The notes: a model not told the origin generated them from the sequence alone. DNA of 64,000 nucleotides from Gonocerus acuteangulatus (GCA_946811695.1 OX328128.1:22188258-22252257), one strand, 5' to 3'; positions 1-10,875 are shown, numbered from the stretch's first letter. Numbers and translations: made by a program.

Positions 1-299
1 GGACTAATAAGCTGGAGGCCTGAGTTCAAATCCCGAACAAGCACTAAAGATTTTTTCTTCTAGTGTCTTCGTTCATGGGTTGAATTCGGCCTCCCTGACC
101 GTCCCTAGGCCAACCCAGCCTTTAATTAATTTAATAATGGGTACCTTGGGTGCTAATGACTCTAGCAGTCGAAGCGGCCAAGGGGAAAATCAGGCGGCCG
201 GAGCATAGAACTGACCACACTATCTCCCTAGTGTGCCGTATGATCGTGAATCAGATACCTCTATAGTATCTGCCCCTCAGGGCCCTCGTGGCCTGTTAC
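1..299 (+). repeat. tRNA-derived SINE, family S1 (5' end cut by window)
   Basis: Starts inside a tRNA-like head: an anticodon-loop-like CTAATAA and a B-box-like GAGTTCAAATCCCG are visible at 10-40. A non-tRNA body follows that ends near CCTGTTACGGGACTG. The head and body recur at 27211-27440, and the distal body recurs at 9548-9780, so this is an interspersed family and not a tRNA gene. The CTAATAA loop suggests a tRNA-Ile ancestor (inference). No open reading frame or tRNA 3' stem is intact. Confidence 0.75.
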
Positions 300-301
300 G
301 G

Positions 302-306
302 GACTG

Positions 307-367
<61 letters not shown>
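302..367. repeat. (TA)n microsatellite
   Basis: About 65 bases of pure TA directly follow the SINE body. The next stretch, 368-900, is single-copy-looking AT-rich DNA in which I see no gene, only short chance open frames. Confidence 0.95.
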
Positions 368-373
<6 letters not shown>

Positions 374-921
374 ATAGATGTATATACGGCAAAACTTCAG
401 GAGCTTGTAGGGGACCAAAAAACCTAAGACAAAAAGTCCATTAGAGATTTCCTCGTTTTTGCTTTGTTTTGAAGAAAATCGCAAAACAAGAAACGAAACA
501 AGTTTTCATTTTTGTACTTTCTTATTTAAATTTTCAATGGGAAAAATTGTCATCGCGAATTGCTTCGAGAAACAAATTACTAAACTTCAATATCTTGATG
601 CTGATATAGTTCTCGTGTACGGTTTCTGCAACGGTAATGTTTTATAAGCGGTGCGAGAGTATGCGTGCCGACTCGCAATAGAAGACTGCTTAATCGACGA
701 GTCTTTTAATTAAATTTTAATAGACTACGATAGACTGGCTCATTCTTACTTCATAATGAAGTCGACCAATTCCAGGTAGCACCAAGACCAGATCGTCTGG
801 GAAGAAATTGACTCCAACGCCTGGATTAGGAATATCGCAGCCGGCGGTATAACGAACATTGAAAGGTGATAATCGCCACCCGTACCATCTTCAGATATTG
901 AAAAAAATATATTGCTTTAAA

Positions 922-1339
922 ATTCCGATAGCCACCGACTGTCGGAAGAAAAACAAACACATGCATTTCAATGGGGGCGCCTACATTGGTCCTGACCCGC
1001 CCCGATCCGATGGCCACCGATTCTCGGCTGTTCAAACGTGTTTGTTTCTAGACCGATTTCAAACTGACGAAGCAAAATGTCGCCAAACCAAATATTGAGT
1101 TTCAAAAAGGTTAAGAATTATTTTTTCTGGATTACTATACTTAAAGAAGATTGATTGGCCTCTCAACTCCTCCTTCATACCTCCAACATTCAACCTAATC
1201 GAAGGTTTCTATGCCTATTAGGTGGTATTTCTTAGTTCTTCACTGACAAGCTGTGATTAAATCGGATCGGGTCGGGACCAATGTAGGCACTCATGTCGCC
1301 CTCTGTCGGGAGATATAAGGGTCCAATGTAGGTGCAGCC
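922..1339 (-). mobile_element. Harbinger-like MITE, truncated copy E1
   Basis: This stretch is the reverse complement of much of the element at 37451-38161, including the GATCGGATCGGGTCGG-type block and the TTCTTCCGATAGTCGG block. Its right terminus, CCAATGTAGGTGCAGCC, ends at 1339 and is followed by TAA. That matches a TIR flanked by the TTA/TAA-type 3-bp target site seen at the complete copy. The other terminus is missing, since homology stops around 922. Non-coding. Confidence 0.7.
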
Positions 1340-1588
1340 TAAGGCGGTAGCCAAGAACATTTTCTTGTGCTCATTTCTGTTGATAGGATTTTTCTTTATT
1401 ACACTTACCCTATCTCCATCGTACTCATATTATATATATATATATATATATATATACATACAGGGTGATTCAGGTCTAAGTAGCCAAACTCTAGGAGGTG
1501 ATTCTAGACATCATTTCTAACAAAAAATGTCATTAGAAGTATGGTCCGATTCCGAAGGGAAAAGCAGTTATGTCTAATTTTCTGTTTT

Positions 1589-1707
1589 AGCACTTTCCTC
1601 CGAAGGAAAGTAGCTATTGAGGTTGGACTCATGACGGAATTTTTGAAAAATTTCTTCAAATCTTTATCGATCCTACCTAGTAGACACCGAAAATGACCCC
1701 CGTTAAA

Positions 1708-1769
<62 letters not shown>

Positions 1770-2815
1770 CTGTTAACACGATAACGGCCAGAGTTTTTGT
1801 TTTTTCGTCACGAAACTTGGTATATAGCATTCATTTAGCAAACGATTGAACGAGTTCGTTAACCACCAAAGTCGGTCCACCGGAAGGGGGGGTTTACCCC
1901 GAACCCAAAACACTTATTTGACTATGCCAGCCATAATATTTGTTATATTTCAACGAAACTTGGCATTCATAGTGGTAATATAGAGAGAAAAGTGAGATAT
2001 AAAAATGAACTAAATCGGTTCATTAGGAGGGGGGGTTTACTCTGGACCCACAATACCAATTCGCCACTACCAGCCGTGATTTTAGGTATATTTTGACGAA
2101 ACTCGGTATTCGTAGTGCTAATCCACAGGTAAATATGTGTTGTAAAAATAAACGAAATAGGTTCATTAGGAGGGGGGGGGGTTTACTCCGAACCCACAAA
2201 ACCAATTCGCCACTACCAGCCGTGACTTTTGGTATATTTCGACGAAACTCGGTATTCGTAGTGGTAATCTACAGGTAAATATGTGTTGTAAAAATAAACT
2301 AAATCGGTTCATTAGAAGGGGGGGTTTACTCCGGACCCAAATTCCTAATATACTCATACCGGTCGTAATTTCTGCTGTATTGTAACGAAACGCGGTATAC
2401 ATCGTGGTTAACTCATGAGAAAGAAGTGTTGTAAAAATGAGCTGAATCGGTCAATCGGAAAGCGGGGGTTTAATTTGTAATATATTTGAATAGAAAAGCC
2501 GGCAGACGTAGGTTCACAAAGCCGCCGCAAGGAGCGCTTTCTACCACTAGAGTGACTGTATCCTGTTCCTGCGTTAGATCAAAATACGATAATATGAGGA
2601 TTTTTGTATTTATTACGTAGTGTAGTAGGTACCATGTGTAAACATAACTCTGGATGCAAATTAATAATTGATCAGTTACTCATTACAAAATGAGAACTAT
2701 TCACGTTTTTATTTTATTTATGTAGGATATTTTAAGCAAATTGTTCTGGAAAGCAGTCTACACTACCCAAATTCTGAGGAAAGTGCTTAGTTATGCAGCT
2801 CCTGCGTGACGGACT
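1589..2815 (+). mobile_element. Element A1 (hairpin/subTIR, T-tract-targeted, non-autonomous)
   Basis: Starts AGCACTTTCCTCC, which folds with GGAAAGT a few bases on. Next come the conserved GAGGTTGGACTCATGACGG and CACCGAAAATGACCCCCG, a (TA)n tract at 1711-1763, and GTGTCTGTTAACACG. Five degenerate subrepeats of about 145 bp follow, each holding a GGGGGGTTTAC block (near 1886, 2030, 2173, 2319, 2462). The 3' end is GAGGAAAGTGCTTAG (inverted copy of the 5' end), then CAGCTCCTGCGTGACGGACT. It is inserted in a T-run of H1; the other H1 arm reads straight through as CAGTTTTTTTAACG. No coding capacity. Confidence 0.85.
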
Positions 2816-3477
2816 TTTTTTAATGTAGTCACGTTTTTTATTAAATAAGAAAGAATTGCTCAAACACGGTTCAAGATAATTAAATTATAATTAAGCCAAC
2901 ATAAAATAGACAAAATTTCCTTCAAGAAAACATTCATTTAATTCACTAAAACCATTATTAAAAGGTACTTTCTGGACGTCCAATAATGAACTTCTGTTTT
3001 TATCAATGAATCAGAGTTTTTTCGTGAATTTTTTCATTCTGCCCCCTAACGGATTACAGAGTTACATACTTACTCGAAAACTTCTACATTTAGTAGGCAT
3101 TAAATCTATGAAAATGAAGTGGAGGTTTATTGAGGGATAAATTGAAGGAATGGCTCCCTTATTTCAAAAAATGTGGATTGTAATTGTGTTACTTTGAAAT
3201 ACCTTGTGTGAAGAAATTTTTAATTATTTATTTTTTATTAGCCAAGCTGTGGGAATCCATTGACCAGTCCGAAAGCAATAAAAAGTGACTGAGAGAAGCG
3301 ATTAGAAAGGTTTTTCATTTGGGAGATATGTTAAATTTTGTGTTTTCCAATTTTTCATTGATTTATTTTTACCTGATGTAGATGGCACTAAAAACTTTGT
3401 GAATTTATTTGAAAATTTGAAATTTGCCGAAGTTGCATCCAACGTCCAACAGCACTGGTGCTATTTGCAGGACAGCA

Positions 3478-3710
3478 ATCCTTCTGGAACTATGAATCTA
3501 TGTGCAAGCGGAACGTTTTCCAATACAATAGGTCAACCGTGTTGAAGCAGGTTTAAAAATGCAGTTGAGTCAAACCTGTCAGGAATCAGGATTGGCTGAA
3601 GAAGATATTCGTTCAACATCCCGCACCACATGTTAACTTGGACCTGATACCGATTGTGTGAGTTTCACAGTGCATAAAGATTAAGATGAGACCATGTATT
3701 CGAATAAGGA
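3478..3710 (-). pseudogene. Decayed mariner-type transposase fragment inside H1
   Basis: On the minus strand a broken frame reads NMWCGMLNEYLLQPILIPDR and, a little later, LPIVLENVPLAHR. These fit the 'VNVWCGI...L..LP.LLE.VPL..R' block of arthropod Tc1/mariner (IS630-like) transposases that precedes the second catalytic Asp. Stops interrupt the frame both before and after, and the N-terminal DNA-binding and C-terminal DDE parts are absent. A relic, not a gene. Its position midway between the inverted arms supports H1 once being an autonomous cut-and-paste element. Confidence 0.6.
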
Positions 3711-4551
3711 TCGTTAAATATTCCATTCCGTGTGAATGTGGCCTTCTCTGTCCACAAAATGTTGAAAACATTTCAAATCATCTGTAAATTTTGGTTTAAA
3801 ATTATTCAACTACCCTGAAATGCTTTTGAATTCTCTTCCCACAAAATTTCTAGTGAAAACTTGGTGCCAAATACGTCCCGTAAAAGATAAATCAATGAAA
3901 AATTGGAAAACACAAAATGTGACGTATCTCACAAATGAAAATATTTTCCAATAGTTTATTTCAGTTGCTTTCGTTGATTCTGGACTGGGCAATGGATACC
4001 CACAGTTTGGCCAGTAAAAAATGAATAATTTTTAATTTCTTTACAGAAGGTATTTAAAAGTAACAAAACTACATTCCACATTTTTTGACAAAAGGGAACC
4101 AATCGTTCAATTTATCCCTGAATAAACCTCCACTTCATTTTCATTGATTTAATGCTTACAGAAGTTTTCCAGTAAGTATGGAATCTGTAGTCCGTTAGGG
4201 TGCTGAGGAAAAAATTCACGAAAAAACTCTTCATTGATAAAAACAGAAGTGCGTTATTGGACGTCCAGAAAGTATCTTTTAATAATAGTTCTAGTGAATT
4301 AAATTACTGTTTTTGTTAAGGAAATTTTATCTATTTTATGATGGCATAATTAGAATTTAATTATCTTGAATTGTTTTTAAGCAATCCTTTCTTATTTGTT
4401 AAAAAACATGACTACGTTAAAAAAACTGAAAATTGGACATAGCTCCTTTTCCTTACAGAATCGGACCATACTTGAAATAAACTTTTTTGTTGGAAATTAT
4501 GTCTACAATCCCCTCCTAGAGTTTGGCTACTTAGACCTGAATCACCCTGTA

Positions 4552-5745
4552 TATACATTTATATACTTTTCTTTGGAAAATGTTAAACTTATGTCAACTA
4601 AAATGTCAACTCACTCCGTTAATTTTGAGTTCCCGAAAACGAAGTTTCCTATTTATTTGTTTATTTTTTCCCCATATTTTTCACGTTTTATCATATTGCC
4701 TTGAAGAATATCCCTTCAAGAAGTAAATCAATTGTGCAAAACCCATTTTCCAGCATAAGGCTTTCCTGTAAAACGGAATTATAAAGACAGGAATTAAAAA
4801 ATAGACAGCCGAAAGCGTATGAAAATATTTGTTCAAGTTTTAAATTCGTTTGATTTCTTATAGAGAAATGAAAGTACATCACGGGATCACTAGTGTCCTA
4901 TTTTTGAGAACCTCGCTGGTCAGGGGGATATTTGCATCTCAAAGCCGACCCTTTCAAAGCTCTATATGTCATGTCTTGTTTTTGTTTTTGTTTTTTATCT
5001 TCCTTTCATACTGATGTGATTTATTCGTGTTACTAGAATAAATTAATTTTAATACTTTTTTTGGTGACGTGTTATATAGATTTTAAAAATTAATTATGAA
5101 TTATTATTCAATTAATTAAGTGCCTTGTGTTTATTTATAATTAATACATCGTGGAAAATTCCAATTTCTAATACATAGGGGGCTAAATCAAAACATCTGA
5201 GGAATACGATTAGCACATTTGGACGTACCTTATATGTTGTCATTCCGTCAAAAATTTAATATAATTAATTTCATTATTGAAACGTTGTTTCAGTTTTAGT
5301 CCAACTTCGCGCCTTTGTACAATTCTGACAGGCGACAACAAATATTTTATTTACAATAAACGCCCTATTCTGTCTCTGTCTCTCCCCCCTCCCTCCGTGT
5401 CCTCCTCTCCTCCCTTCTCCAACCTCTTCGACTCAGTTCGCTTGAAAATTGTCTATTTTCAACAAGCTGTAACGGGTTCGCTACTCATGCTACAATAAAA
5501 GTTTATGCCTCCTAAGACAGATCGTCCCCAAGAAGCTAGTGGCCATCGAAAGGAATCTGGTAGTAGTATCACCCGACATGTGGATAGCCATCCGAATAAA
5601 AATGAAGATGTGGAAAAAAATAGAAAGCCCTGGAAGTAATGAAAATACGAACTGTCTGCAGCAGAGGGAACCTAGAAAAACAAAAAGAACGAAGAAGACT
5701 GCGGTCAGGAAAAGGTAAATAAACATGATGAGAGAAACTTTTCCC

Positions 5746-5786
<41 letters not shown>

Positions 5787-6135
5787 GTAGGCACTAATTT
5801 AATTAAATCAGCTGTTCTATGATAAAAATGTTCCTGATTTTTCTTTTCCCCTGTTACTTCCTTTGTTTGTGTATTCTAAAATTAGTTTTTTTTTTTTTTT
5901 TTTTTTTATTGTATTAGGGTTTTTCTTCTTTTGTTTTGTTTTTAATATTAACTGTGTTTATTATTACGTTTTGAAGTCAAATTTGTACGTAAACATTTCA
6001 TGGAGCCAATCGTCTGCGTCACGAAGCTCCTGAAATAAATAAATCAATAATAATTACTTTAATTATCTTATACCTTATATGATGGTTTTCGGCTCTCAAA
6101 AGTTCTCCCGAAAATACTCCGTAAAATAGTCAAAC
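4552..6135. other. AT-rich stretch without recognisable gene
   Basis: Low-complexity AT-rich DNA with pure T tracts at about 5749-5783 and 5887-5907. A plus-strand frame of 44 codons (ATG at 5505, TAA at 5637) encodes a Lys/Arg/Ser-rich peptide starting MPPKTDRPQEASG. It has more varied composition than the surrounding chance frames, but I cannot match it to anything and do not call it a gene. Nothing else supportable. Confidence 0.5.
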
Positions 6136-6185
6136 GGCGCTAATGGCCAAGATTTGTCGATGCGCCGTAAAAAAGAAAGAAAAAA
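6136..6185 (+). repeat. 3' tail fragment shared by the 5S- and tRNA-SINEs
   Basis: Contains ACGGCGCTAATGGCCAAG and GATGCGCCGTAAAAAAG. This is the same CGGCGC...GCGCCG stem-loop tail that ends the 5S-derived SINEs at 40498, 41451 and 41921 and the tRNA-derived SINE at 42256. Only the tail is left here; it merges into an A-run directly before the LINE fragment. Confidence 0.7.
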
Positions 6186-6580
6186 AAAATAGTCAATGCT
6201 CCATTCTATGTTTCATACTTCACTATCCATAATGACCTAGAAATCCCCTTTGTCCAAACCCTGTCCAAAACCCGATACCTTAACTTCCATTCCCGTTTGC
6301 CTGGTCACGACAATCCTCTAATCAATAACTTATCCTCAACCTCCATTCCCGGTAACCCTCACCGTCGCCTTAAGCGCAAATGGCCTAGAGACCTATTGCA
6401 AACAAACCTTTTAAAATAATTTAAATATAAAAATTGTAAATACTGTAAATAGTCAAGTTAATAGGTTTTGGCCAATGGGCTTTTTTCCTTTCGGTCCTTC
6501 ATGACATCAAATCCAGAAAATAAGAATTATAAAAAAATACTACTTATTGTATTGCATAATTGACAAATAAAGATATTTAA
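6186..6580 (+). pseudogene. Jockey-type LINE ORF2 C-terminus and 3' end (5'-truncated)
   Basis: An open frame from 6186 to TAA at 6417-6419 reads NAPFYVSYFTIHNDLEIPFV, then HSRLPGHDNPLINNL and RRLKRKWPRDLL. This is the characteristic C-terminal end of Jockey-superfamily reverse transcriptases (NAPWYV..TLH.DL.IP; RLKRKWPRDLL). It is followed by a short 3' UTR that ends in AATAAAGATATTTAAAAAAG. Reverse transcriptase core and endonuclease are absent, as in a 5'-truncated insertion. The homologous end at 32640-33236 supports the call. Non-functional. Confidence 0.8.
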
Positions 6581-6681
6581 AAAAGCCTTAGTGTGCTTAT
6601 TGTCCATGAAATGAAGCACTACATAAATAAATAAATAAATAAATAATATTTAAAAAAGTTCTCCCGGGAATAACTGATTAA

Positions 6682-6843
6682 TGTGATAGATGCAACTGCT
6701 TAAGGGCTGAACAATTTATTTATTACTTCGTACATGAGAACAAGTGGACTGAAGTAGATTTGTAATACAGATGTAAGAAATATAAGTAAAAAACATATTG
6801 AAATAATTTGGCTGCATAAATGTTCCAAATTTAGGTTATGACA
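6682..6843 (-). repeat. 3' LTR of the deleted Ty3/gypsy element
   Basis: 162-bp terminal repeat almost identical to 7227-7387, differing by a handful of substitutions and small indels. The high similarity suggests the insertion is fairly young. It lies immediately downstream (minus strand) of the polypurine tract. Confidence 0.8.
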
Positions 6844-7226
6844 TCTTCTCCCCCCGCCGATAAGTGCTTCTGCCCTATGTTTGCTAATCGAAGCTGGTCC
6901 GCATTCTTTTTTTTAATTCTTCCGTCGTAAGAGTATGGAGCAGTTTTGTTCAATATTTTTCCTTTTGTCAACCCTTTTCCTTGTGTGTTCTGTACCAATA
7001 CTTTCTCATTAACACCAAAATCTCGAGATTCAGACTGTCCTGCCCGAAAAACAACATGGTTTAGGGTAATTACGATTAATCGATCTTACCGTAGCCTCCT
7101 GTATCGATCCCTGAGAACTATTAGAAGATCGCAAGACTGAGTGACAATCTTCATCGATGTTTCTGTGTGTTCCTCTTCTCCTGGGCATTGCTTTGTCTAT
7201 GCTTAAAACTTTATCCTCGTCGCCAA
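6844..7226 (-). pseudogene. gag-start / integrase-end remnants between the LTRs
   Basis: Minus strand. An ATG at 7188-7186 opens a 52-codon frame beginning MPRRRGTHRN and closing at TGA near 7030, where a gag start is expected. Overlapping its end, another frame reads SRDFGVNEKVLVQNTQGKG, then KGKILNKTAPYSYDGRI and NADQLRLANIGQ. This fits the integrase C-terminal (GPY/F-like) domain pattern 'F..GD.V.V...W..G.I....GP.SY.V...NQLR'. So gag start and integrase end are fused by one large internal deletion that removed protease, RT, RNase H and the integrase core. It cannot move on its own. Confidence 0.7.
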
Positions 7227-7387
7227 TGTGATAGATGCAACTGCTTAAGGGCTGAACAATTTATTTATTACTTGTACATGAGAACAAGTGGACTGAAGTA
7301 GATTTGTTACACAGATGTAAGAAATAAAAGTAAAAAACATATTGAAATAATTGGGTTGCATAAATGTTCCAAATTTAGGTTATGACA
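7227..7387 (-). repeat. 5' LTR of the deleted Ty3/gypsy element
   Basis: Direct repeat partner of 6682-6843. On the minus strand it starts TGTCATAACC and ends TCTATCACA, followed directly by the PBS-like TTGGCGACGAGGAT. Confidence 0.8.
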
Positions 7388-7561
7388 ACTAATATGTACA
7401 ATTTAAAAAAAAAAAAAAACAATCTTCTACCCCACCTTTTGCAAGGAACAATGTATTTATTGTCTGGAGTAATTAGAATGAAGAGCAATTGTATTGTGTG
7501 CTCAAAATTTCATTCATATACTATTTTTTGTCTAGCCTGAAAGTAAATGATTTAATGTAAG

Positions 7562-7690
7562 ATCGGTCTTAAATATCGCCCCTAGTAGGGACGATATTCG
7601 GTCTTAAATATATATCGGTCTTAAATATCGTCTTAAATATCAGTCTTAAATATCGGTCTTAAATATCGTTCCTAGTAGGGACTTGGTAGG
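7562..7690. repeat. Short tandem repeat of TCGGTCTTAAATA
   Basis: Six or so imperfect units of about 13-17 bp built on CGGTCTTAAATAT, bounded on both sides by CCTAGTAGGGAC. The flank between 7690 and 8378 is AT-rich with no gene visible. Confidence 0.75.
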
Positions 7691-8378
7691 GACTCCCTAC
7701 CAAGTCAAACTAACGACTATGCAAATCAGAGCAAACTAGGGAAGGAACATATTCAAAATATCCTATCCATTGACGAAGTAATATATTAAAAAATGCTCTT
7801 ATTCCATACTTCATTTAAGGTATTAAATGCTATTCTAAAGGGATTAGAGTTGCGAGTATTTGGGCCCCCAATCCAAGAGCAAAGTCTCGAATCCAAAAAC
7901 GAAATTTTTCATATTGGATAGTTTGACATTTATTTAGTTTTTAGATGGTGTTTTCAACTAACCAAGGAAATCCTTGAATTACCCGAATTGCCACTTCATA
8001 ATCTGCAATTAAAAATCGGACCGGTAGTAATAATGTTGTGAATGTAAATAAACCAGCCACGTCATTCTAATGGCACCTGACTTGTGGTGAAAACATTAAT
8101 TGAACAACGTCATCGAAGCCACAACTTTGAAAAGGAAGTTCCAAGCCGAAGACTTCAGATTCCAGTCGACCTTAAAAAGTTACAATTTTCAGTGCGAAGA
8201 GTAGTTGCAAGGTCAATAAATAAATAGCAAGGGCAGTCACTAATTTTTTGTGGCATCAATCTTGAAAATCCATGATTTTCGTATGGATAGTTGATGTCGC
8301 CTGTTCCTATGTCGTAATACCAACTAAACTTTTCATATACCCATGAGAACGTAAAAGAAACGAATGTTGTCGGAGGCC

Positions 8379-8586
8379 CTGTGGCTGTGAATGTTAAGGC
8401 GTGAGCACTTAACACTCCGTGCCAAAGGTCGTGGGGTCGATTCCCACCAGGGGCGGTGACTTTTCTTTAGAAAAAAGAAAAGGCATCAGCCCTATCCCGG
8501 TTAGAAAAAGGTGGTAACCAATATAGAAACCCGTCCCAAAATTCTCAGTTAATAATAATGGGCGTTAAAATTTAAATAAATTAAAT
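8379..8586 (+). repeat. tRNA-derived SINE, family S2
   Basis: The head GTGGCTGTGAATGTTAAGGC and a B-box-like GGGGTCGATTCCCAC are followed by a conserved body (TTTTCTTT...GAAAAGGCATCAGCCC...GGTGGTAACC) and an A/T-rich tail with TTAAAATTTAAATAAATTAA. Other copies are at 26407, 33468 and 42866. The tRNA fold is not kept, so this is a retroposon and not a tRNA gene. Confidence 0.8.
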
Positions 8587-8589
8587 AAG

Positions 8590-9545
8590 AATGCTGTCTA
8601 TCATAAAGCACTAAAAAAATAAACACCATGTTTTTGGGTAATTATGTTTTTTTAATTAATTCTACCAATACGAATTCAATATTCTTAGATAACAACAAGG
8701 TCTGTCGGGTCAGCTAGTTTAATATCATTTTTGAAACATTTAAATTATATTGTAATATATGAGAATGAACAGTAATTGTATTGTATCATATTAAAATTTA
8801 GAGTAATTGTAATGTAGTATATTTTATAGAGTAATTTTATTGTTCTATATTGCAATTTGGATTAATTATATTTTAATATATTAGAATAATATATTCATAG
8901 TGGTAGAGTAATTTTATTTTTTATGTGATTTTACGGTAATTTTATTGTAATAAATTAGAATGTAAAGTAATTTTATTGTGTGTTCAAAAATGTATACATT
9001 TATTATTTCTTTTCTAGCCTAAAGTAAATTACTTATTGTAAGCTCGGAAAAAATATGGTTTTACGTATAGTGTCATGAGATACACTTATGTATAATTCTA
9101 AACACCACTTCTTCTGATTCGTTTGCGATGGAATGGTTTTCATGACAAAGATTAACAAAGCTCAAATATTATAAAATTTTCCGAGATTTTTACAAATTAC
9201 TTTGTAGAAATTCTGCCCAAACTGGGTTAAGAGAATGTATTGACTAGACCGGGGCGAATATCGGCTAGTATACGAAGGCCTAGTTTGCAAACTTACCCCC
9301 TCCTACTGGGACTTGGACACTTTCACGGATAGGTCCGGACAAACTCCGGCGCAAGGAGTAAATTATGTCGACCAGGGGGTGGGGATACTGCCTTAAACGG
9401 AGAAATATTATCCTATATCTCAAATAAATTCTTAATTTTACAGTGACCAAGGATAATTAAAATCTATAAAAGAACGTCAAATGGAAAGTAAGGTGAACTA
9501 AGACTTGAACACTATTACACTATTGAGTACACCAATCAAAGATTT
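8590..9545. other. AT-rich stretch, no gene seen
   Basis: Contains loosely repeated blocks of about 60 bp around TAATTTTATTGTAATATATTAGAAT (8740-9040), probably decayed tandem DNA. No frame, RNA or element terminus could be supported. Confidence 0.5.
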
Positions 9546-9547
9546 AG

Positions 9548-9780
9548 GGACCGAGTTTGGCTCAATAGTAGAACACTTGTCTCATTTTTTGGAGGGGACA
9601 AATTCGAAATTCGGACGATAAATTAAGATTTTTCTCATTTAGTGTCGACGATCATGGACCCGGATCATCCCTAGGCTCGGCCATCCGTTAGTGTACTGAC
9701 CACACTATCCCTTTAGAGCGGTTTAAAGTCAAGAATCACATATCTCTACAATATCTGCCCCTGTGGGCACTTGACTGATG
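9548..9780 (+). repeat. tRNA-derived SINE, family S1 (diverged)
   Basis: Follows the S1 body in order: a tRNA-like head (GCTCAATAGTAGAACACTTG), an ATTTAGTGTCGACGATCATGG block, CTGACCACACTATCCC, then ATATCTGCCCCTGTGGGC. These line up with 60-300 of the copy at the window start, with more substitutions, so this is an older insertion. Confidence 0.65.
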
Positions 9781-9879
9781 CATTAAAAGATATATTTCCC
9801 TCTGCTATTTTTATTACATTCTTTCTTAGATAAAGAATACTTAGAAAAAAAAAACGACAACGCAGGAACTGCGACACGT

Positions 9880-10152
9880 TACAGTCCTCACCATCTACGC
9901 CGACAACATATTTATCAGCACGAAAAGCACAGCAACAACGAAGCGATTCTTCACTTGCAAGAAGCGGCAGATGAGGTATTATTCTGGTGCAGAAAATATA
10001 TACTCGAAGTTAGCCCGCTTAAATCTTCATCTAAAGTTTTTTTTTTTTCACTCAAGAAATGCCAAAATGAAGACCTACCACAGCTGAAAATTAGGCATCA
10101 CTCAATCCTCTGGACTACCGTCCGCCCAGATATAAAATTAAATATATTATAA
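9880..10152 (+). pseudogene. LINE reverse-transcriptase fragment with frameshift
   Basis: One frame reads VLTIYADNIFISTKSTATT, the YADD active-site motif of non-LTR reverse transcriptase with the second Asp changed to Asn. A second frame takes over after a frameshift near 9935 with NEAILHLQEAADEVLFWC, then SPLKSSSKVFFFS, the downstream 'L..A.D.V..W.....L..SP.K..V.FF' block of Jockey/R1-like RTs. Order and spacing fit one degenerate RT. Loss of the catalytic Asp, the frameshift and truncation on both sides make this a dead copy. Confidence 0.75.
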
Positions 10153-10299
10153 ATTGAAAAATATATATAAATCCCAAACTAAAATTCATTTATTTGTTCG
10201 TCATTTTACAAAATCAAAATTATTATACGTGCCGTATGCGGTCCGCTCACCACCCATATCAAGACTCAGACTAGGGCTCAATAATAGAGAAATGCACTT

Positions 10300-10875
10300 G
10301 AAAAGGCGGCAATGAGTCGAAGAAACATGTAGAGCAGTTTATAAATAAACTAGATTGAAAAGGCGGCAATGAGTCGAAGAAACATGTAGAGCAGTTTATA
10401 AATAAACTAGATTGAAAAGGCGGCAATGAGTCGAAGAAACATGTAGAGCAGTTTATAAATAAACTAGATTGAAAAGGCGGCAATGAGTCGAAGAAACATG
10501 TAGAGCAGTTTATAAATAAACTACATTGAAAAGGCGGCAATGAGTCGAAGAAACATGTAGAGCAGTTTATAAATAAACTAGATTGAAAAGGCGGCAATGA
10601 GTCGAAGAAACATGTAGAGCAGTTTATAAATAAACTAGATTGAAAAGGCGGCAATGAGTCGAAGAAACATGTAGAGCTGTTTATAAATAAACTAGATTGA
10701 AAAGGCGGCAATGAGTCGAAGAAACATGTAGAGCAGTTTATAAATAAACTAGATTGAAAAGGCCGCAATGAGTCGAAGAAACATGTAGAGCAGTTTATAA
10801 ATAAACTAGATTGAAAAGGCGGCAATGAGTCGAAGAAACATGTAGAGCAGTTTATAAATAAACTAGATTGAAAAG
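10300..10875. repeat. 57-bp minisatellite, ten near-identical units
   Basis: Units start at 10300 and every 57 bases to 10813, plus a partial unit. The unit begins GAAAAGGCGGCAATGAGTCG and ends AATAAACTAGATT. Units differ at only a few positions, e.g. CTACATT in one and GGCCGC in another. Because 57 is divisible by three and the unit lacks stops on the minus strand, a 184-codon frame runs through it. That frame is a by-product of the repeat. Homogeneity implies recent expansion or ongoing homogenisation. Confidence 0.95.

Larger units (their letters stand above)
1461..4549. mobile_element. Tc1/mariner-type transposon H1 with very long inverted repeats
   Basis: The element begins CAGGGTGATTCAGG after TA (1459-1460) and ends with the inverted CCTGAATCACCCTG before TA (4550-4551), so the TSD is TA. 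The left arm (1461-1588 continuing at 2816-about 3360) is repeated inverted over about 3890-4549, giving terminal inverted repeats of roughly 650 bp, unusually long for this superfamily. Between the arms lies a decayed minus-strand transposase fragment. Element A1 (1589-2815) is inserted in the left arm. The uninterrupted right arm shows the pre-insertion sequence. Without A1 the element would be about 1.86 kb. A single-arm relic (H2) is at 36832-37030. Confidence 0.8.
6682..7387 (-). mobile_element. Internally deleted Ty3/gypsy-type LTR element (TRIM-like)
   Basis: Two direct repeats of about 161 bp (6682-6843 and 7227-7387) read TGTCATAACC...TCACA on the minus strand, i.e. TG...CA termini. 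On that strand the upstream LTR is followed by TTGGCGACGAGGATAAAG, a primer-binding-site-like block typical of Ty3/gypsy elements. The downstream LTR is preceded by the polypurine tract GGCGGGGGGAGAAGA. Both signals are correctly placed, which fixes the orientation. Only 383 bp lie between the LTRs. Flanking ATTAA/ACTAA could be a 5-bp TSD with one mismatch. Confidence 0.8.

Noticed and set aside
2166..2402. Frames such as those reading RFSLFLQHIFTC, recurring in several places
   Set aside because: They fall in the tandem G-rich subrepeats of family A and recur only because the repeat does; frames are not conserved between units.
10271..10825. 184-codon minus-strand open frame
   Set aside because: It is the translation of a 57-bp minisatellite; unit length divisible by three explains the open frame.
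10271..10875. CRISPR-like array
   Set aside because: Repeats are contiguous without unique spacers, and the DNA is eukaryotic.
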